Part shown: piece after piece, positions 9,663 to 19,345 of the stretch
Layout: every line of letters starts with the position of its first letter
Numbering within the stretch: position 1 is the stretch's first letter
From: an uncultured Roseobacter sp.
Lineage (GTDB): Bacteria > Pseudomonadota > Alphaproteobacteria > Rhodobacterales > Rhodobacteraceae
Length of the DNA stretch: 64,000 nucleotides
Direction of reading: 5' to 3'
NCBI GenBank assembly: GCA_947488305.1
Contig: CANKZM010000004.1
Span: 191,501 to 255,500, forward strand
Made by a program: the position numbers and the translations under genes
Notes under the pieces: model-generated
What the model saw: the letters and a program-made list of their open reading frames with translations, nothing else
Database searches by the model: none
Told to the model about the DNA's origin: nothing

Positions 9663-11009
9663 ATGACGCAACCTCTCAGTGACCTGACCGAGAAACTTCT
9701 GCACTTTGCCCGCAAGGCAGGTGCGGATGCAGCTGACGCTATGGCAGTTCAAGGCACATCGCTGAGCATTGATGTGCGCGGTGGTAAGTTGGAACAGGCC
9801 GAACGCTCCGAAGGCATTGATCTTGGGCTACGGGTCTTTGTTGGCAAACGGAGTGCCAATGTTTCTGCCTCGGACGTCCGCGACGTCACATTGACTGAGA
9901 TGGCCGAGCGCGCGACGGCCATGGCACGTGAAGCCCCCGAAGATCCCTATGCGGGATTGGCCGAACCGTCGCAAATTTGCTCGGCTTGGGATGTCGAGGC
10001 CCTGCAACTTAGCGACCCATCGCCGGAACCTTCCCCTGAGGCGCTTCAGGAAGATGCTGCACGCGCCGAAGCCACGGCTCTTGAGAACAAGGGCGTGTCG
10101 CAAGTTCAATCAGCGTCCGCAGGGTATTCGGCACGCAATGTTTTTCTTGCCGCGACCAATGGCTTTACCGGTGGATACGCGCGCACTGATCGCGGATTAT
10201 CCTGCGTTGCCATCAGTGGCACAGGCGCCACGATGGAGCGGGACTACGACGCCGATAGCAGGATTTTCCAAGGTGATCTGCGCAGTCCCGAAGACGTTGG
10301 TGCCCGGGCGGCAATCCGCGCCGTAGAACGGGTTGGTTCTCGGAAGCCGCCGACAGGCAGCTACCCTGTCCTCTTTGACGAACGAGTCGCATCGACTTTG
10401 ATCGGGCATTTGCTGGTTGCCGCCAATGGGGCATCAATTGCCCGTGGCGCATCCTGGCTGCGAGACGACCTGGGCGCGCAAGTCCTACCCTCCGCGCTGT
10501 CTTTGCATGAAGACCCACACCGCCCGCGCGTGTCGGGTTCACGCCCTTTTGATGCCGAAGGGCTGCCGACGCGGGCAAGAGACATAGTTGCCGACGGCAT
10601 TTTGACCGGCTGGACGCTCGATCTGTCCACCGGGCGCAAACTGGGGATGCCGTCGACTGCCAATGCTGGACGTGGCACATCATCCGGACCATCACCGAGC
10701 ACATGGAATGTCGCATTAACTCAGGGCGAAAAAACGCGAAGCGACCTGATCCGCGACATGGGGACCGGCTTGCTTGTGACATCGCTGATCGGATCGACCA
10801 TCAACCCCAATACGGGTGACTATTCCCGGGGAGCAGCCGGGCACTGGGTGGAAAACGGTGAAATCACCTATGCCGTCAATGAATGCACGATTGCTGGCAA
10901 TCTGCGGGAAATGCTGTCGAAAATCATCCCTGCAAACGACGCTCGTCCGCATTTGAGTCGCGTGGTGCCATCCCTGCTTGTTCAAGGAATGACCCTTGCC
11001 GGCAACTGA
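9663..11009 (+). CDS. pmbA: TldD/PmbA-family metalloprotease subunit (PmbA/TldE-like)
   Basis: A 448-residue PmbA (TldE) homologue. In E. coli TldD and TldE form a heterodimeric protease that trims peptides such as microcin B17 precursor and CcdA; the metal-binding HxxxH lies in TldD, and I see no such motif here, fitting the TldE half. Family landmarks include GLRVFVGKRSANVSASD near residues 52-68 and the C-terminal segment SLIGSTINPNTGDYSRGAAG. No tldD is in the window. It overlaps the next gene by 14 bases and heads the run that ends in lpxK. Confidence 0.92.
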   Translation: MTQPLSDLTEKLLHFARKAGADAADAMAVQGTSLSIDVRGGKLEQAERSEGIDLGLRVFVGKRSANVSASDVRDVTLTEMAERATAMAREAPEDPYAGLAEPSQICSAWDVEALQLSDPSPEPSPEALQEDAARAEATALENKGVSQVQSASAGYSARNVFLAATNGFTGGYARTDRGLSCVAISGTGATMERDYDADSRIFQGDLRSPEDVGARAAIRAVERVGSRKPPTGSYPVLFDERVASTLIGHLLVAANGASIARGASWLRDDLGAQVLPSALSLHEDPHRPRVSGSRPFDAEGLPTRARDIVADGILTGWTLDLSTGRKLGMPSTANAGRGTSSGPSPSTWNVALTQGEKTRSDLIRDMGTGLLVTSLIGSTINPNTGDYSRGAAGHWVENGEITYAVNECTIAGNLREMLSKIIPANDARPHLSRVVPSLLVQGMTLAGN

Positions 11010-11772
11010 TCTCGCGCTCATTGTCGATGCAATCCGGGAGGCTGGCCGTATTGCGACGGGCTTCGCCGCAAAGCCAACTCAACGCTGGGAAAAGCCCGGC
11101 GGAGCCGGCCCGGTCACCGAAGCTGATCTCGCGGTAAATGACTATTTGCAAACGGTTTTGCGGCACGCCCGTCCGGAATACGGCTGGCTCTCAGAGGAAA
11201 CCGAGGACACAGACGAACGGCTTTCCTGTGAAACCGTCTTTATCATTGATCCGATCGACGGTACCCGCAGCTTTGTTGACGGATCCAAAACCTGGGCTCA
11301 TTCGGTGGCAGTTGCCCACAAAGGAGTCGTGACCGCAGGCGCCGTTTATCTTCCACTACGAGACATGCTTTATACTGCGGCCCGTGGTCAGGGTGCCTGG
11401 TTGAACGATGAGGCTCTGAAAACATCTGTAAAAGACGAGTTGAAGGTGGCCGACATTCTGGCGGCGAAACCGATGCTAGCCCCAGAGCATTGGCCGGATG
11501 GGGTGCCCGAGTTTTCCCGGTCTCACCGCCCCTCTTTGGCCTACCGGCTTGGGTTGGTAGGGCAAGGTCGATTCGACGCCATGCTCACCTTCAGACCGAC
11601 ATGGGAATGGGATGTCGCCGCCGGGAGCCTGATTGTCGAGGAGGCGCGTGGTATCTGCACGGACAAGAACGGCGGTATGGTGCGTTTCAACAACCCACAC
11701 CCGCAACTGAATGGTTTGATCGCGGCAGGACCAAACCTGCATCCCGTTGTATTGCGTGCTTTGGGCCAATAA
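10996..11772 (+). CDS. Inositol-monophosphatase-family phosphatase, CysQ-like 3'(2'),5'-bisphosphate nucleotidase
   Basis: A 258-residue Mg-dependent, lithium-sensitive-type phosphatase. Metal-site motifs are complete: SEET with Glu67/68, D85PIDGT90, and a C-terminal WEWDVAAG. These fit CysQ (removal of PAP from sulfate assimilation) but inositol- or histidinol-phosphate activity cannot be excluded. The start codon is TTG at 10996, inside the end of pmbA, with AAGGA eight bases upstream. It belongs to the pmbA-to-lpxK run and is followed by DUF4170 after 78 bases. Confidence 0.88.
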   Translation: MPATDLALIVDAIREAGRIATGFAAKPTQRWEKPGGAGPVTEADLAVNDYLQTVLRHARPEYGWLSEETEDTDERLSCETVFIIDPIDGTRSFVDGSKTWAHSVAVAHKGVVTAGAVYLPLRDMLYTAARGQGAWLNDEALKTSVKDELKVADILAAKPMLAPEHWPDGVPEFSRSHRPSLAYRLGLVGQGRFDAMLTFRPTWEWDVAAGSLIVEEARGICTDKNGGMVRFNNPHPQLNGLIAAGPNLHPVVLRALGQ

Positions 11773-11850
11773 GTGACGGCGCGCGCTTGACCCAGCCGGG
11801 CTAATCAGCGACGTTCCGCGCAATCCGGAACAGACCTGAGGACCACTCTG

Positions 11851-12093
11851 ATGACACAACGGCTGCACCTTGTTTTTGGCGGCGAGTTGGTTGATCCCAG
11901 CAAGAACGTCTTCAAAGATGTTGACGATTTGCATATCGTAGGGATCTTCCCAGATTACGCTTCCGCGTTCGACGCCTGGAAAGCCGAAGCGCAAAAGACA
12001 GTGGACAATGCCCATATGCGATACTTCATCGCCCATTTGCATCGGTTGCGTGACGAGGAAGCAGCGGCATCTTCCACAGAAGAACTGGGCTAA
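11851..12093 (+). CDS. DUF4170 family protein
   Basis: An 80-residue soluble protein conserved in alphaproteobacteria, here in its usual place before the Kdo transferase gene. It reads MTQRLHLVFGGELVDP at the start, then IVGIFPDYASAFDAWKA and an acidic C-terminus. GAGGA eight bases before the ATG marks the start. No function is known; the recurring link to waaA and lpxK suggests a tie to lipid A/Kdo assembly, which is inference from context only. Confidence 0.85.
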   Translation: MTQRLHLVFGGELVDPSKNVFKDVDDLHIVGIFPDYASAFDAWKAEAQKTVDNAHMRYFIAHLHRLRDEEAAASSTEELG

Positions 12094-12099
12094 CCGGCT

Positions 12100-13347
12100 A
12101 TGGGCCGCTCGCTTGGAATGGCGGCCTATCGCGCCTATGCGCGCAGGACAGCAGAGCGCGGATATGAACCCGGCGGGTCCAGACAAGCGGGACCCCTGCT
12201 TTGGATTCATGCTGCCGAGACAGAGAACCTCCTTGCTATCTCCGATCTGGCGGCTCGCATTTGTGCTGCACGTTACGGGTTAAATGTGCTGGTCACTCTG
12301 CCAGATGCCGCAAGTCTCGACGCGGTTCGAAATCGTGAGACACAACACAAGCAGATTAACTTTGACCGTGTGCCAAGTGAACACCCCGACGCGATCAGAA
12401 AATTCTGGAAACACTGGACGCCCGACATGGTTATTTGGACCTATGGCCATCTCCGGCCCAGCTTGTTGGAACTGATTCACAAGAACGGATGTCCTGTCGC
12501 ATTGATCGACGCGGACGAAACCGGCTTTGACGGCAGGCGCGATCGCTGGCTGCCGGACCTTTCTCGCCAACTGCTCGACCCGTTCTGTGCTCTGTTTGTG
12601 AGGTCAAGTAACGCGCTAAGGCGTCTGGAGGCTTTGGGGCTCAACACCGGCCGGATAAATGTAACCCCACCTTTGCAGGCAGGCGGGCAGGCACTGGCGT
12701 GCGAAGACAGTGATTTATCAGATCTTTCGCAAACCCTGGGCGGGCGGCCCGTTTGGCTCGCAAGCAACGTTCAAGAGAACGAAATTGAACCCGTTTTGAC
12801 GGCACACCGTCAGGCGATCCGGCTCTCCCATCGCCTGTTGCTGATCCTGAACCCGGCGGAGGAAGGGCTTTCCAAAGGTTTCCAGGGCGCCAGCGAAAAA
12901 GCGGGGTTTAGTGTCTCGGATTGGACAGTAGGTGAAGACCCGGACGACACGACCCAGGTTCTTCTGACATCTGATCCACGCGATCTGGGACTGTTTTTTC
13001 GGGTTGCGCCCGTCACATTCATGGGCAGCTCACTTGTGCAAGGTCATAACGGACGCAACCCATTTGAGGCAGCAGCACTGGGTTCAGCGGTGCTATACGG
13101 TCCGAATGTTCGGCATTACATGCCTTTCTATTCACGCCTCGCCAAAGCGGGTGCAGCCCGCATCGTAAAAGATGGAGAAACGCTTGGGGCCGCTGTCGCC
13201 CAGTTGATCGCGCCCGACCAAGCGGCTGCGATGGCCGTTGCGGGTTGGGATGTGGTCAGCCAGGGCGCGGACCTGACGGACCGCGTGATCGAGTTGGTCC
13301 ACGCGACCCTCGATGGCGAATTGGAGATGACGAATGCGGGCGCCTGA
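12100..13347 (+). CDS. waaA: 3-deoxy-D-manno-octulosonic acid (Kdo) transferase
   Basis: Glycosyltransferase of the GT-B fold that transfers Kdo from CMP-Kdo to lipid IVA at the inner-membrane face. The protein (415 residues) has the WaaA N-terminal domain beginning [16 protein letters not shown], with [10 protein letters not shown] in place of the usual LWxHaaSvGE segment, so the acceptor-site Glu region is present but variant. The C-terminal donor half contains [22 protein letters not shown], a strong WaaA signature. It follows DUF4170 by 6 bases and overlaps lpxK by 14, fitting the usual lipid A operon. Confidence 0.93.
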   Translation: MGRSLGMAAYRAYARRTAERGYEPGGSRQAGPLLWIHAAETENLLAISDLAARICAARYGLNVLVTLPDAASLDAVRNRETQHKQINFDRVPSEHPDAIRKFWKHWTPDMVIWTYGHLRPSLLELIHKNGCPVALIDADETGFDGRRDRWLPDLSRQLLDPFCALFVRSSNALRRLEALGLNTGRINVTPPLQAGGQALACEDSDLSDLSQTLGGRPVWLASNVQENEIEPVLTAHRQAIRLSHRLLLILNPAEEGLSKGFQGASEKAGFSVSDWTVGEDPDDTTQVLLTSDPRDLGLFFRVAPVTFMGSSLVQGHNGRNPFEAAALGSAVLYGPNVRHYMPFYSRLAKAGAARIVKDGETLGAAVAQLIAPDQAAAMAVAGWDVVSQGADLTDRVIELVHATLDGELEMTNAGA

Positions 13348-14335
13348 CTTTTGGTACACGCCCCCTGAACGTCCCACATTCCAAGCGCGGGCTTTGCAAC
13401 CGATTGGATGGCTTTACGCGAAGGGCACCGCGCGACGGATCGCGAAGGGCCCCCGCACCAAACTTGATATTCCGGTAATCTGCGTGGGCAACATCAATGC
13501 CGGCGGGACAGGCAAAACACCGACGGTGATTGCGGTAGTCACCGCATTGTCCGGCATGTTCCACACGCCGCATGTGGTGACGCGGGGCTACGGGGGAAGC
13601 CTAAAAGGACCAGTGCGGGTCGATCCCGCAAAACACACAGCGGCGGACGTTGGGGATGAGCCTCTGCTTCTCGCGGCGTTCGCGGAGGTTTGGGTCGCTG
13701 AAGACAGGGCCGCAGGGGCAAAGCAAGCAATGGCCAACGGTGCCACTGTCGTCGTTCTGGACGACGGGTTTCAAAATCCAGCTCTACATCAGGATTTCGG
13801 CCTGGTCGTGGTGGATGCGGAAAAAGGTTTTGGGAACGGTCGCTGCATACCAGCCGGACCGCTGCGCGAACCAGTGAAAGAGGGGCTCGCGCGGGCGGAT
13901 GCGCTCCTGTCAATTGGGTCCGCCAAAGCCCAAACCGCATTTGATGTAGGTGTCTTACCCCCTGGTTTGCCGCACCTGCAAGCAACACTGGCACCATTGC
14001 AGACTGGCATGGATTGGTCAGATATGCGCGCGATCGCCTTTGCCGGTATTGGCCATCCGGAGAAATTCTTTGCCACGCTGCGCGGCCTTGGCGCTGATGT
14101 CGTCCATACGGAGGCTTTGGACGACCACCAACCGTTGACACCCGCCTTGATGGCCCGCCTCGAAAGCGATGCCAAACGACTTCAAGCGCAACTGGTTTCA
14201 ACGGAGAAGGATGCGGTCAGGCTGCCTGCAAGTTTCCGTACCAAGGTCATCACCCTGCCCGTTCGCCTTGAGTTCGAGGACGATGGCGCAGCACTCAAGG
14301 CGCAGCTTGAGGCCGTTGCGGGGCGTCCGGACTAA
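13334..14335 (+). CDS. lpxK: Tetraacyldisaccharide 4'-kinase
   Basis: Membrane-associated P-loop kinase that phosphorylates the 4' position of the lipid A disaccharide to give lipid IVA, the substrate of the WaaA encoded just upstream. Walker A is seen as [11 protein letters not shown] (residues 55-65), and [15 protein letters not shown] and [11 protein letters not shown] are family landmarks. The length of 333 is normal. It overlaps waaA by 14 bases and ends the forward run; the convergent CoA-transferase gene ends 10 bases away. Confidence 0.95.
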   Translation: MRAPDFWYTPPERPTFQARALQPIGWLYAKGTARRIAKGPRTKLDIPVICVGNINAGGTGKTPTVIAVVTALSGMFHTPHVVTRGYGGSLKGPVRVDPAKHTAADVGDEPLLLAAFAEVWVAEDRAAGAKQAMANGATVVVLDDGFQNPALHQDFGLVVVDAEKGFGNGRCIPAGPLREPVKEGLARADALLSIGSAKAQTAFDVGVLPPGLPHLQATLAPLQTGMDWSDMRAIAFAGIGHPEKFFATLRGLGADVVHTEALDDHQPLTPALMARLESDAKRLQAQLVSTEKDAVRLPASFRTKVITLPVRLEFEDDGAALKAQLEAVAGRPD

Positions 14336-14345
14336 GGCACCTTTG

Positions 14346-15458
14346 TTAGTCGTTCTCACCAAGCTTCGGCGCGGGGCGATCCAACACAAGATCAGCATCG
14401 GAGAAGGTAAAGGGCGACCGCACACCGGGCACACCATCCAACTTAATCTGCAAGCCGCGCGCGACAACCTGTGGGTCTTTCATGACCTCACTCATATCAT
14501 TGATGCCGCCTGCCGGTATGCCCGCATCCTCACAGGCTGCCAGCAAATCTGCCTTGCTGCGGGTCAGCGTAACTGCCGTGAGCTTGGCATCCATTTCCGC
14601 GCGATGTTCGAGACGGTCCACGTTCTTGCGAAACCGCTCGGACGTCGCCATTTCATCCAATCCCAGAACTCGGCAGAGACGTTGGAACTGCCCGTCGTTG
14701 CCGGTTGCGATCACAATATGACCGTCCGCGCAGTCGAAAACCTGATAAGGCGCAAGGTTCAGGTGGGCATTTCCCATTCTACGTGGCGGCACCCCGGTGG
14801 TCAGGTAATTTAGCGCCTGGTTCGAGGTGATCGCAACGGCCACATCCATCAGCGACATATCAATATGTTGACCACGCCCGGTCCGGTGACGCTGATGGAC
14901 TGCCGCCAAAATGGCAGTGGTTCCATAGACTCCGGTCAACAGGTCCGTAATTGCGACCCCGTATTTCTGCGGCTGACCTTCCGGTTCACCGGTGATGGAC
15001 ATCAGGCCCGACATGCCCTGGATGATAAAGTCATATCCCGCCCGGTGCGCATAGGGGCCATCATGCCCGAACCCGGTGATCGAACAGTAGATCAGGCGCG
15101 GGAATTCCTCTTTCAGGCTATCATAATCCAGCCCGTATTTTGCCAATCCACCGGTTTTGAAGTTCTCTATCAGGATGTCTGCATCGGCCAGCAACGCCTT
15201 GACCTTCGCCACGCCCTCTGGCGTCCGAAAATCGGCTGTTACGGACTTCTTCCCGCGGTTTGTCGAATGGAAATATGCGGCCGAGACATCTTCGTCGCGG
15301 GTGACAAAGGGTGGGCCCCACTGGCGGGTATCATCCCCTGCCGGGCTTTCGACCTTGGTGACATCACACCCCAGATCGGCAAGCGTCTGACCAGCCCAGG
15401 GGCCGGCCAGAACACGCGCCAGCTCGACGACCTTCAAACCATCAAGTGGTGCGCTCAT
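14346..15458 (-). CDS. CaiB/BaiF-family (class III) CoA transferase
   Basis: A 370-residue class III CoA transferase, moving CoA between carboxylic acids through a glutamyl/aspartyl anhydride. It opens with LDGLKVVELARVLAGPWAGQ and contains LNRGKKS-type segment TNRGKKSVTADFRTPEG, and GYDFIIQGMSGLMSITGEPEG with the candidate catalytic Asp. The CoA donor and acceptor cannot be deduced. Its ATG overlaps the dsbA-like stop as TAATG, so it is the last gene of a three-gene minus-strand operon (dciA-like, dsbA-like, CoA transferase). Confidence 0.9.
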   Translation of the reverse strand: MSAPLDGLKVVELARVLAGPWAGQTLADLGCDVTKVESPAGDDTRQWGPPFVTRDEDVSAAYFHSTNRGKKSVTADFRTPEGVAKVKALLADADILIENFKTGGLAKYGLDYDSLKEEFPRLIYCSITGFGHDGPYAHRAGYDFIIQGMSGLMSITGEPEGQPQKYGVAITDLLTGVYGTTAILAAVHQRHRTGRGQHIDMSLMDVAVAITSNQALNYLTTGVPPRRMGNAHLNLAPYQVFDCADGHIVIATGNDGQFQRLCRVLGLDEMATSERFRKNVDRLEHRAEMDAKLTAVTLTRSKADLLAACEDAGIPAGGINDMSEVMKDPQVVARGLQIKLDGVPGVRSPFTFSDADLVLDRPAPKLGEND

Positions 15459-16129
15459 TAGTCAGCTGCTGCATCAATTACCTCTGCCATCTCGGCAAAA
15501 GACATATTGGTGTATTTTGTACCGTTGATGATAAAGCTCGGCGTGCTGTCGACCCCATCTGCGGTTGCGTTTTCCTGATACCAGGCGACCAGAGTGCGCG
15601 CTTTGTCACCATCTTGCAGGCAGGCCTCCATTGTGTCGTTGTCCAGCCCTGCCAAAAGCCCGATTTTTCGCAGCTCCCCTACAATGGCGCTCGGATCACC
15701 GGCACGGGACCATGTGGATTGGCCCTGGTAGATCAAATCTGACATGCCAAAGAAGGACTCAGGCGTTCCGGCGCACCGCGCAATCATCGAGGCCCAAAGC
15801 CCGTAGCGATCAAAATAAACCTCACGGTAGACAAAGTTGATCTTGCCGGTGTCGATATACTCCGCCTTCAACTCCTTGAAAGGCCCTTCATGAAAACGCG
15901 CGCAATGCGGGCAGGTGTAGCTGGCATATTCGACCACAGTGACCGGAGCATCCGGATTTCCGAGCGACATATCAACGATGGTTGATGTGTCGACATCACC
16001 AGCCTCCTGTGCATTTGCCGCCCCCAACGGATCTGCTGGAGTTACCGGGTTTGAACCCGGCGTTGTCACAAAGTAGGCTCCGAGACCGATAGCCGCCACA
16101 GCAGCCGAAATGATCATCATACGCGACAT
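15458..16129 (-). CDS. DsbA-family thiol-disulfide oxidoreductase
   Basis: A 223-residue envelope protein with an N-terminal hydrophobic anchor or signal (residues 3-20) and a thioredoxin-fold domain with the active site C73PHC76 and the cis-proline segment STPSFIING. The CPHC dipeptide fits an oxidant of DsbA type; the layout also resembles the alphaproteobacterial DsbA2/ScsC-like proteins. No DsbB or DsbD is in the window. It lies 13 bases after the DciA-like gene and is coupled to the CoA transferase. Confidence 0.9.
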   Translation of the reverse strand: MSRMMIISAAVAAIGLGAYFVTTPGSNPVTPADPLGAANAQEAGDVDTSTIVDMSLGNPDAPVTVVEYASYTCPHCARFHEGPFKELKAEYIDTGKINFVYREVYFDRYGLWASMIARCAGTPESFFGMSDLIYQGQSTWSRAGDPSAIVGELRKIGLLAGLDNDTMEACLQDGDKARTLVAWYQENATADGVDSTPSFIINGTKYTNMSFAEMAEVIDAAAD

Positions 16130-16142
16130 TGAATTTCCCTTT

Positions 16143-16652
16143 TCATCGGTTTGATCTGTTCAGAATGTTTTCGCCCAGCTGAGCCAATGCTCTTCTGAGG
16201 CCGTCGTCTTCAACTGGTTTCGCAAAGCTTTCGGCTTTGCGCTGTACCGCCGGATCAGCAGGCTGCGGCTGGTGCCTTTTCGGCGCCGGGGTAAAATCCA
16301 CCTGCCCTTCGGCAAATCCCGTAGGTGCTGTTTGAGTGATCCGGATGCGCGCGATCGCATTGTATCCGTAGACCGCGTTTACGCGCGCGCGCAGCTTTTC
16401 CTTTTCCATTTCCAGAACCGGCGCATTTGAACCAGTCGTCAACAAGGTCAGGGTCGCGCCCATACCGCCCCGGCCATAACTGACCTCAACCGGGCGGGAC
16501 ATGGCTGCTATGGCCTCTCCCGCAACCTCGGTCCATTGCGTCAGTAAACGACTCTGGGCAAAACCGCGCGATTCGGAGGCCGCACGAATGCGCTGTGTCA
16601 GCAGGCTGGACGTGCGGGCGAACCCTTTTGTACTGGCGCGGCGCGATGGCAT
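16143..16652 (-). CDS. DUF721 (DciA-like) protein
   Basis: A 169-residue DUF721 protein. The N-terminal half holds the family core: LLTQRIRAASESRGFAQSR, then LLTQWTEVAGEAIAA and a beta segment LTLLTTGSNAPVLE. DciA proteins load the replicative helicase in bacteria that lack DnaC, which is the best guess here, although short alphaproteobacterial members are poorly studied. AGGGAAG six bases before the ATG at 16652 supports this start; a GTG directly upstream (16655) is possible. It is divergent from mutY across 85 bases. Confidence 0.78.
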   Translation of the reverse strand: MPSRRASTKGFARTSSLLTQRIRAASESRGFAQSRLLTQWTEVAGEAIAAMSRPVEVSYGRGGMGATLTLLTTGSNAPVLEMEKEKLRARVNAVYGYNAIARIRITQTAPTGFAEGQVDFTPAPKRHQPQPADPAVQRKAESFAKPVEDDGLRRALAQLGENILNRSNR

Positions 16653-16737
16653 CACTATCTTCCCTCGGATATGGGTAACAACTTAGCGTGAGTGGCTTCG
16701 CGCAACCAGCCCAAGCAGGCAAGGAGCGGCATAAACA

Positions 16738-17805
16738 TTGCGTGACAATTCTCAGGCCACACTAAGGTTGAGCGGAGACTTGCTCGACTGGTACGACATA
16801 CACGCCCGAACCATGCCTTGGCGCGTGCCTCCCGCCAAGCGCAAGTCGGGCCACGACCCGGACCCATACCGCGTCTGGCTATCCGAAGTCATGCTGCAAC
16901 AAACAACTGTTGCAACCGTAAAAGACTACTTTGAGCGGTTCACGAAACGCTGGCCGACAGTGGCCAATTTGGCTGCCGCAAAGGATGCCGACGTCATGGG
17001 GGAATGGGCCGGGTTAGGCTATTATGCGCGTGCCCGGAACCTCTTGAAATGCGCCAGACAGGTTGTCGCGGAGCATGGCGGAAAGTTCCCGTCGGACCAT
17101 AGTGCGTTGCTCAAGCTGCCGGGCATTGGCCCCTACACGGCCGCCGCCATTTCATCCATCGCGTTTGACCAGCGCCATGCGGTTCTGGACGGCAACGTTG
17201 AACGGGTGATGGCCCGACTTCACAACGTGCAAACACCGTTGCCGGACGCGAAACCTGAATTGATGTCCTACGCAGATGCCCTGACGCCCGCATCCCGCCC
17301 GGGCGACTATGCGCAGGCAGTTATGGATCTTGGGGCAACGATCTGTACGCCAAAATCGCCTGCCTGTGGTATTTGCCCATGGCGCACCCCCTGCATCGCC
17401 AGAGACAGGGGAACTGCGGCGGATCTTCCACGCAAGATGCCGACAAAGCCAAAGCCGACACGACATGGCACGGTTTTTTTGGCCCACCGTCGCGACGGCG
17501 CCTGGCTTCTGGAAACCCGGCCCGAAAAAGGCCTGTTGGGCGGCATGCTTGGCTGGCCGGGATCCGACTGGATCGCCTCCGATCAACCTTTGCCCGAGGT
17601 CGCCCCGCCCTGCGCCGGACACTGGCAACTGGTTGACGGCGAAGTACGTCACACCTTCACGCATTTTCACCTCATCTTGCATGTTTTTCATGCAGAAATC
17701 CCCTTGGAGGTTGACGCTCAAAGAGGTCAATTCGTTCCTTTGGAGGATTTTCGACCAACCGATTTGCCGACAGTCATGCGCAAGGCTTTCAATCTTTGTA
17801 AATGA
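16738..17805 (+). CDS. mutY: A/G-specific adenine DNA glycosylase
   Basis: Base-excision repair enzyme removing adenine opposite 8-oxoguanine. The sequence shows the catalytic Glu50 in SEVMLQQT, the helix-hairpin-helix LPGIGPYTAAAI (127-138), the catalytic Asp151 in LDGNVERV and a [4Fe-4S] cluster C203-x6-C210-x2-C213-x5-C219. The C-terminal NUDIX-like domain starts near 245 and contains ETRPEKGLLGGMLGWPG. Length 355. The start is TTG at 16738 with AAGGAG 11 bases upstream, which is a little far; a second in-frame TTG at 16768 is possible. Confidence 0.95.
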   Translation: MRDNSQATLRLSGDLLDWYDIHARTMPWRVPPAKRKSGHDPDPYRVWLSEVMLQQTTVATVKDYFERFTKRWPTVANLAAAKDADVMGEWAGLGYYARARNLLKCARQVVAEHGGKFPSDHSALLKLPGIGPYTAAAISSIAFDQRHAVLDGNVERVMARLHNVQTPLPDAKPELMSYADALTPASRPGDYAQAVMDLGATICTPKSPACGICPWRTPCIARDRGTAADLPRKMPTKPKPTRHGTVFLAHRRDGAWLLETRPEKGLLGGMLGWPGSDWIASDQPLPEVAPPCAGHWQLVDGEVRHTFTHFHLILHVFHAEIPLEVDAQRGQFVPLEDFRPTDLPTVMRKAFNLCK

Positions 17806-17854
17806 CGTGGCGATACCCTTGGCGCAGAGACCGGTATACGGATAGCTTGCCAAT

Positions 17855-18997
17855 ATGAGCACAGAGACCACAAATTCTGCGGCCACCGCCCTGCCAGCTG
17901 CTGCACCGTTTTGGGTCACGATGCTCCTGCCACCTTTGGCGCTTCTCAGCGCTGCCTACGGCGGATGGACCCTAGCGCTCTTGCCCTTGGGCACCTGGTA
18001 CCTGTTTTCGGGTCTGGATTTTGCGGTTGGGCGGAACGACCGGAACCCCGTCACTGACGCGCCAGACAGCGCATTGCGCGCCCACCAGGCGATCACGCTG
18101 ATCTGGGCACCGCTGCAGTTCGTGCTGCTCTTTGGACTGATCTGGTACACGCCGCAAGCCGAACATCTCAGCACGTTGGAACGGGGCGTGCTCTTTTTTG
18201 GCGTGGGCATAATCACGGGAACCGTGGGCATAAACTACAGCCACGAACTCATGCACCAGAAAAGCAAGTATGAACGGTGGATGGCGGACATACTCCTCGC
18301 CATGGTGCTCTATTCCCATTTCCGCTCGGAACATCTTTTGGTTCATCATCGTCATATCGGCACCCCAGCCGATGCCGTCACTGCACGCTACAACGAAGGG
18401 TTCCACCAGTTTTATCCGCGGGTCCTCAAGGAGTGTCTGGTGTCCGCCTTTCAAGCCGAAAGGGCCATGTTATCCCGCAAGGACCGACCCTGGCACCACA
18501 GATCAAACCCGTTTTACCGGTATTGGCTGCTCCAGGCAGCCATGCTCCTGCTGGCTTTCGCTTTGGGCGGATGGTCCGGCATTGCGTTGTTCCTGATCCA
18601 GGCGGGAACTGCCATCTGGCAATTGGAACTGGTCAACTACATCGAACACTACGGCCTGACACGCAAACATCTGGGCGATGGCAAATACGAACACGTAAAG
18701 CCACGTCATTCGTGGAACTCGGACCAGCGGGTATCAAACTGGCTGCTCCTCAACTTGCAGCGCCACTCCGATCACCATTACAAGCCCAATCGCCGCTATC
18801 CCCTGCTCCAAACCTACCCGGCAGAGGAAGCGCCTCAATTGCCCTTTGGCTACCCGGTGATGACAATGGTCGCGATGGTACCGCCGCTCTGGCGCCGGGT
18901 GATGAACCCTCGTGTTCGGGCATGGCGGAGGACGCACTACCCCGAGATCACCCGTTGGGATGACTATAACAAGGCAGCAACCCCGTTACCGCGTTGA
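17855..18997 (+). CDS. alkB: AlkB-type alkane 1-monooxygenase
   Basis: Integral-membrane non-haem diiron hydroxylase that adds oxygen to the terminal carbon of alkanes. All histidine boxes are present: H130ELMH134, E159HLLVHH165, NYIEHYG (261-267) and LQRHSDHH (301-308). Hydrophobic segments at about 20-55, 80-98, 110-125 and 225-252 fit the six-helix topology. Length 380 is normal. Electron donors (rubredoxin, rubredoxin reductase) are not fused and not adjacent. It follows mutY by 49 bases, probably by chance. The exact substrate range is unknown. Confidence 0.93.
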   Translation: MSTETTNSAATALPAAAPFWVTMLLPPLALLSAAYGGWTLALLPLGTWYLFSGLDFAVGRNDRNPVTDAPDSALRAHQAITLIWAPLQFVLLFGLIWYTPQAEHLSTLERGVLFFGVGIITGTVGINYSHELMHQKSKYERWMADILLAMVLYSHFRSEHLLVHHRHIGTPADAVTARYNEGFHQFYPRVLKECLVSAFQAERAMLSRKDRPWHHRSNPFYRYWLLQAAMLLLAFALGGWSGIALFLIQAGTAIWQLELVNYIEHYGLTRKHLGDGKYEHVKPRHSWNSDQRVSNWLLLNLQRHSDHHYKPNRRYPLLQTYPAEEAPQLPFGYPVMTMVAMVPPLWRRVMNPRVRAWRRTHYPEITRWDDYNKAATPLPR

Positions 18998-19345
18998 AGG
19001 GTAGCCGCTGGCCGCTGCTTTCGCGCGAAGTGGAGGTAGGCCACGCAAGGGTCGACCAGCTTTCGCTTGAACACCGCTGCACCTGGCCGCCCCCCTCACT
19101 CACAATTTCATAGGGTCGATGCAGACCTTGCGAGTGCGCGAGAACCAACGCCGACGTCCGCCATTCGTCTTGGAAGGAACCTCATGCACTTCCAGACAGT
19201 TCGTCCGGGTTGCTGTTTTCATCATGTCTGCGTAAATTCCTAACATTTCATTTTCTCTCCATATACCGTATAGGTCTTTATGTAAGAGGTTATTTGGTCA
19301 TTTTGCGAGTCATCGTTCTTTTGGTAATGTAAGGGAAAGTTACAT
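18998..19345. other. Intergenic region between alkB and the LysR gene, no gene seen
   Basis: About 350 bases without a gene I can support. Short frames on both strands lack ribosome-binding sites and family features. The part nearest the LysR gene is AT-richer, as expected for a promoter, and includes the inverted repeat described separately; a looser copy (ATGTAAGAGGTTAT) starts near 19280. No clear alkB terminator with a T-run is visible. Confidence 0.6.
19327..19345. promoter_or_regulatory. Inverted repeat over the LysR gene's ribosome-binding site
   Basis: ATGTAA and TTACAT flank a 7-base spacer GGGAAAG directly before the ATG. It has the T-N11-A form that LysR proteins bind, and the spacer contains the likely Shine-Dalgarno sequence, so binding here could repress the gene's own expression. 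Confidence 0.4.

Noticed and set aside
19000-19345. Possible gene remnant on the minus strand after alkB (a segment reading KLVDPCVAYLHFARKQ)
   Set aside because: The frame is stopped shortly upstream and no transposase or other family is clearly matched; could be chance.
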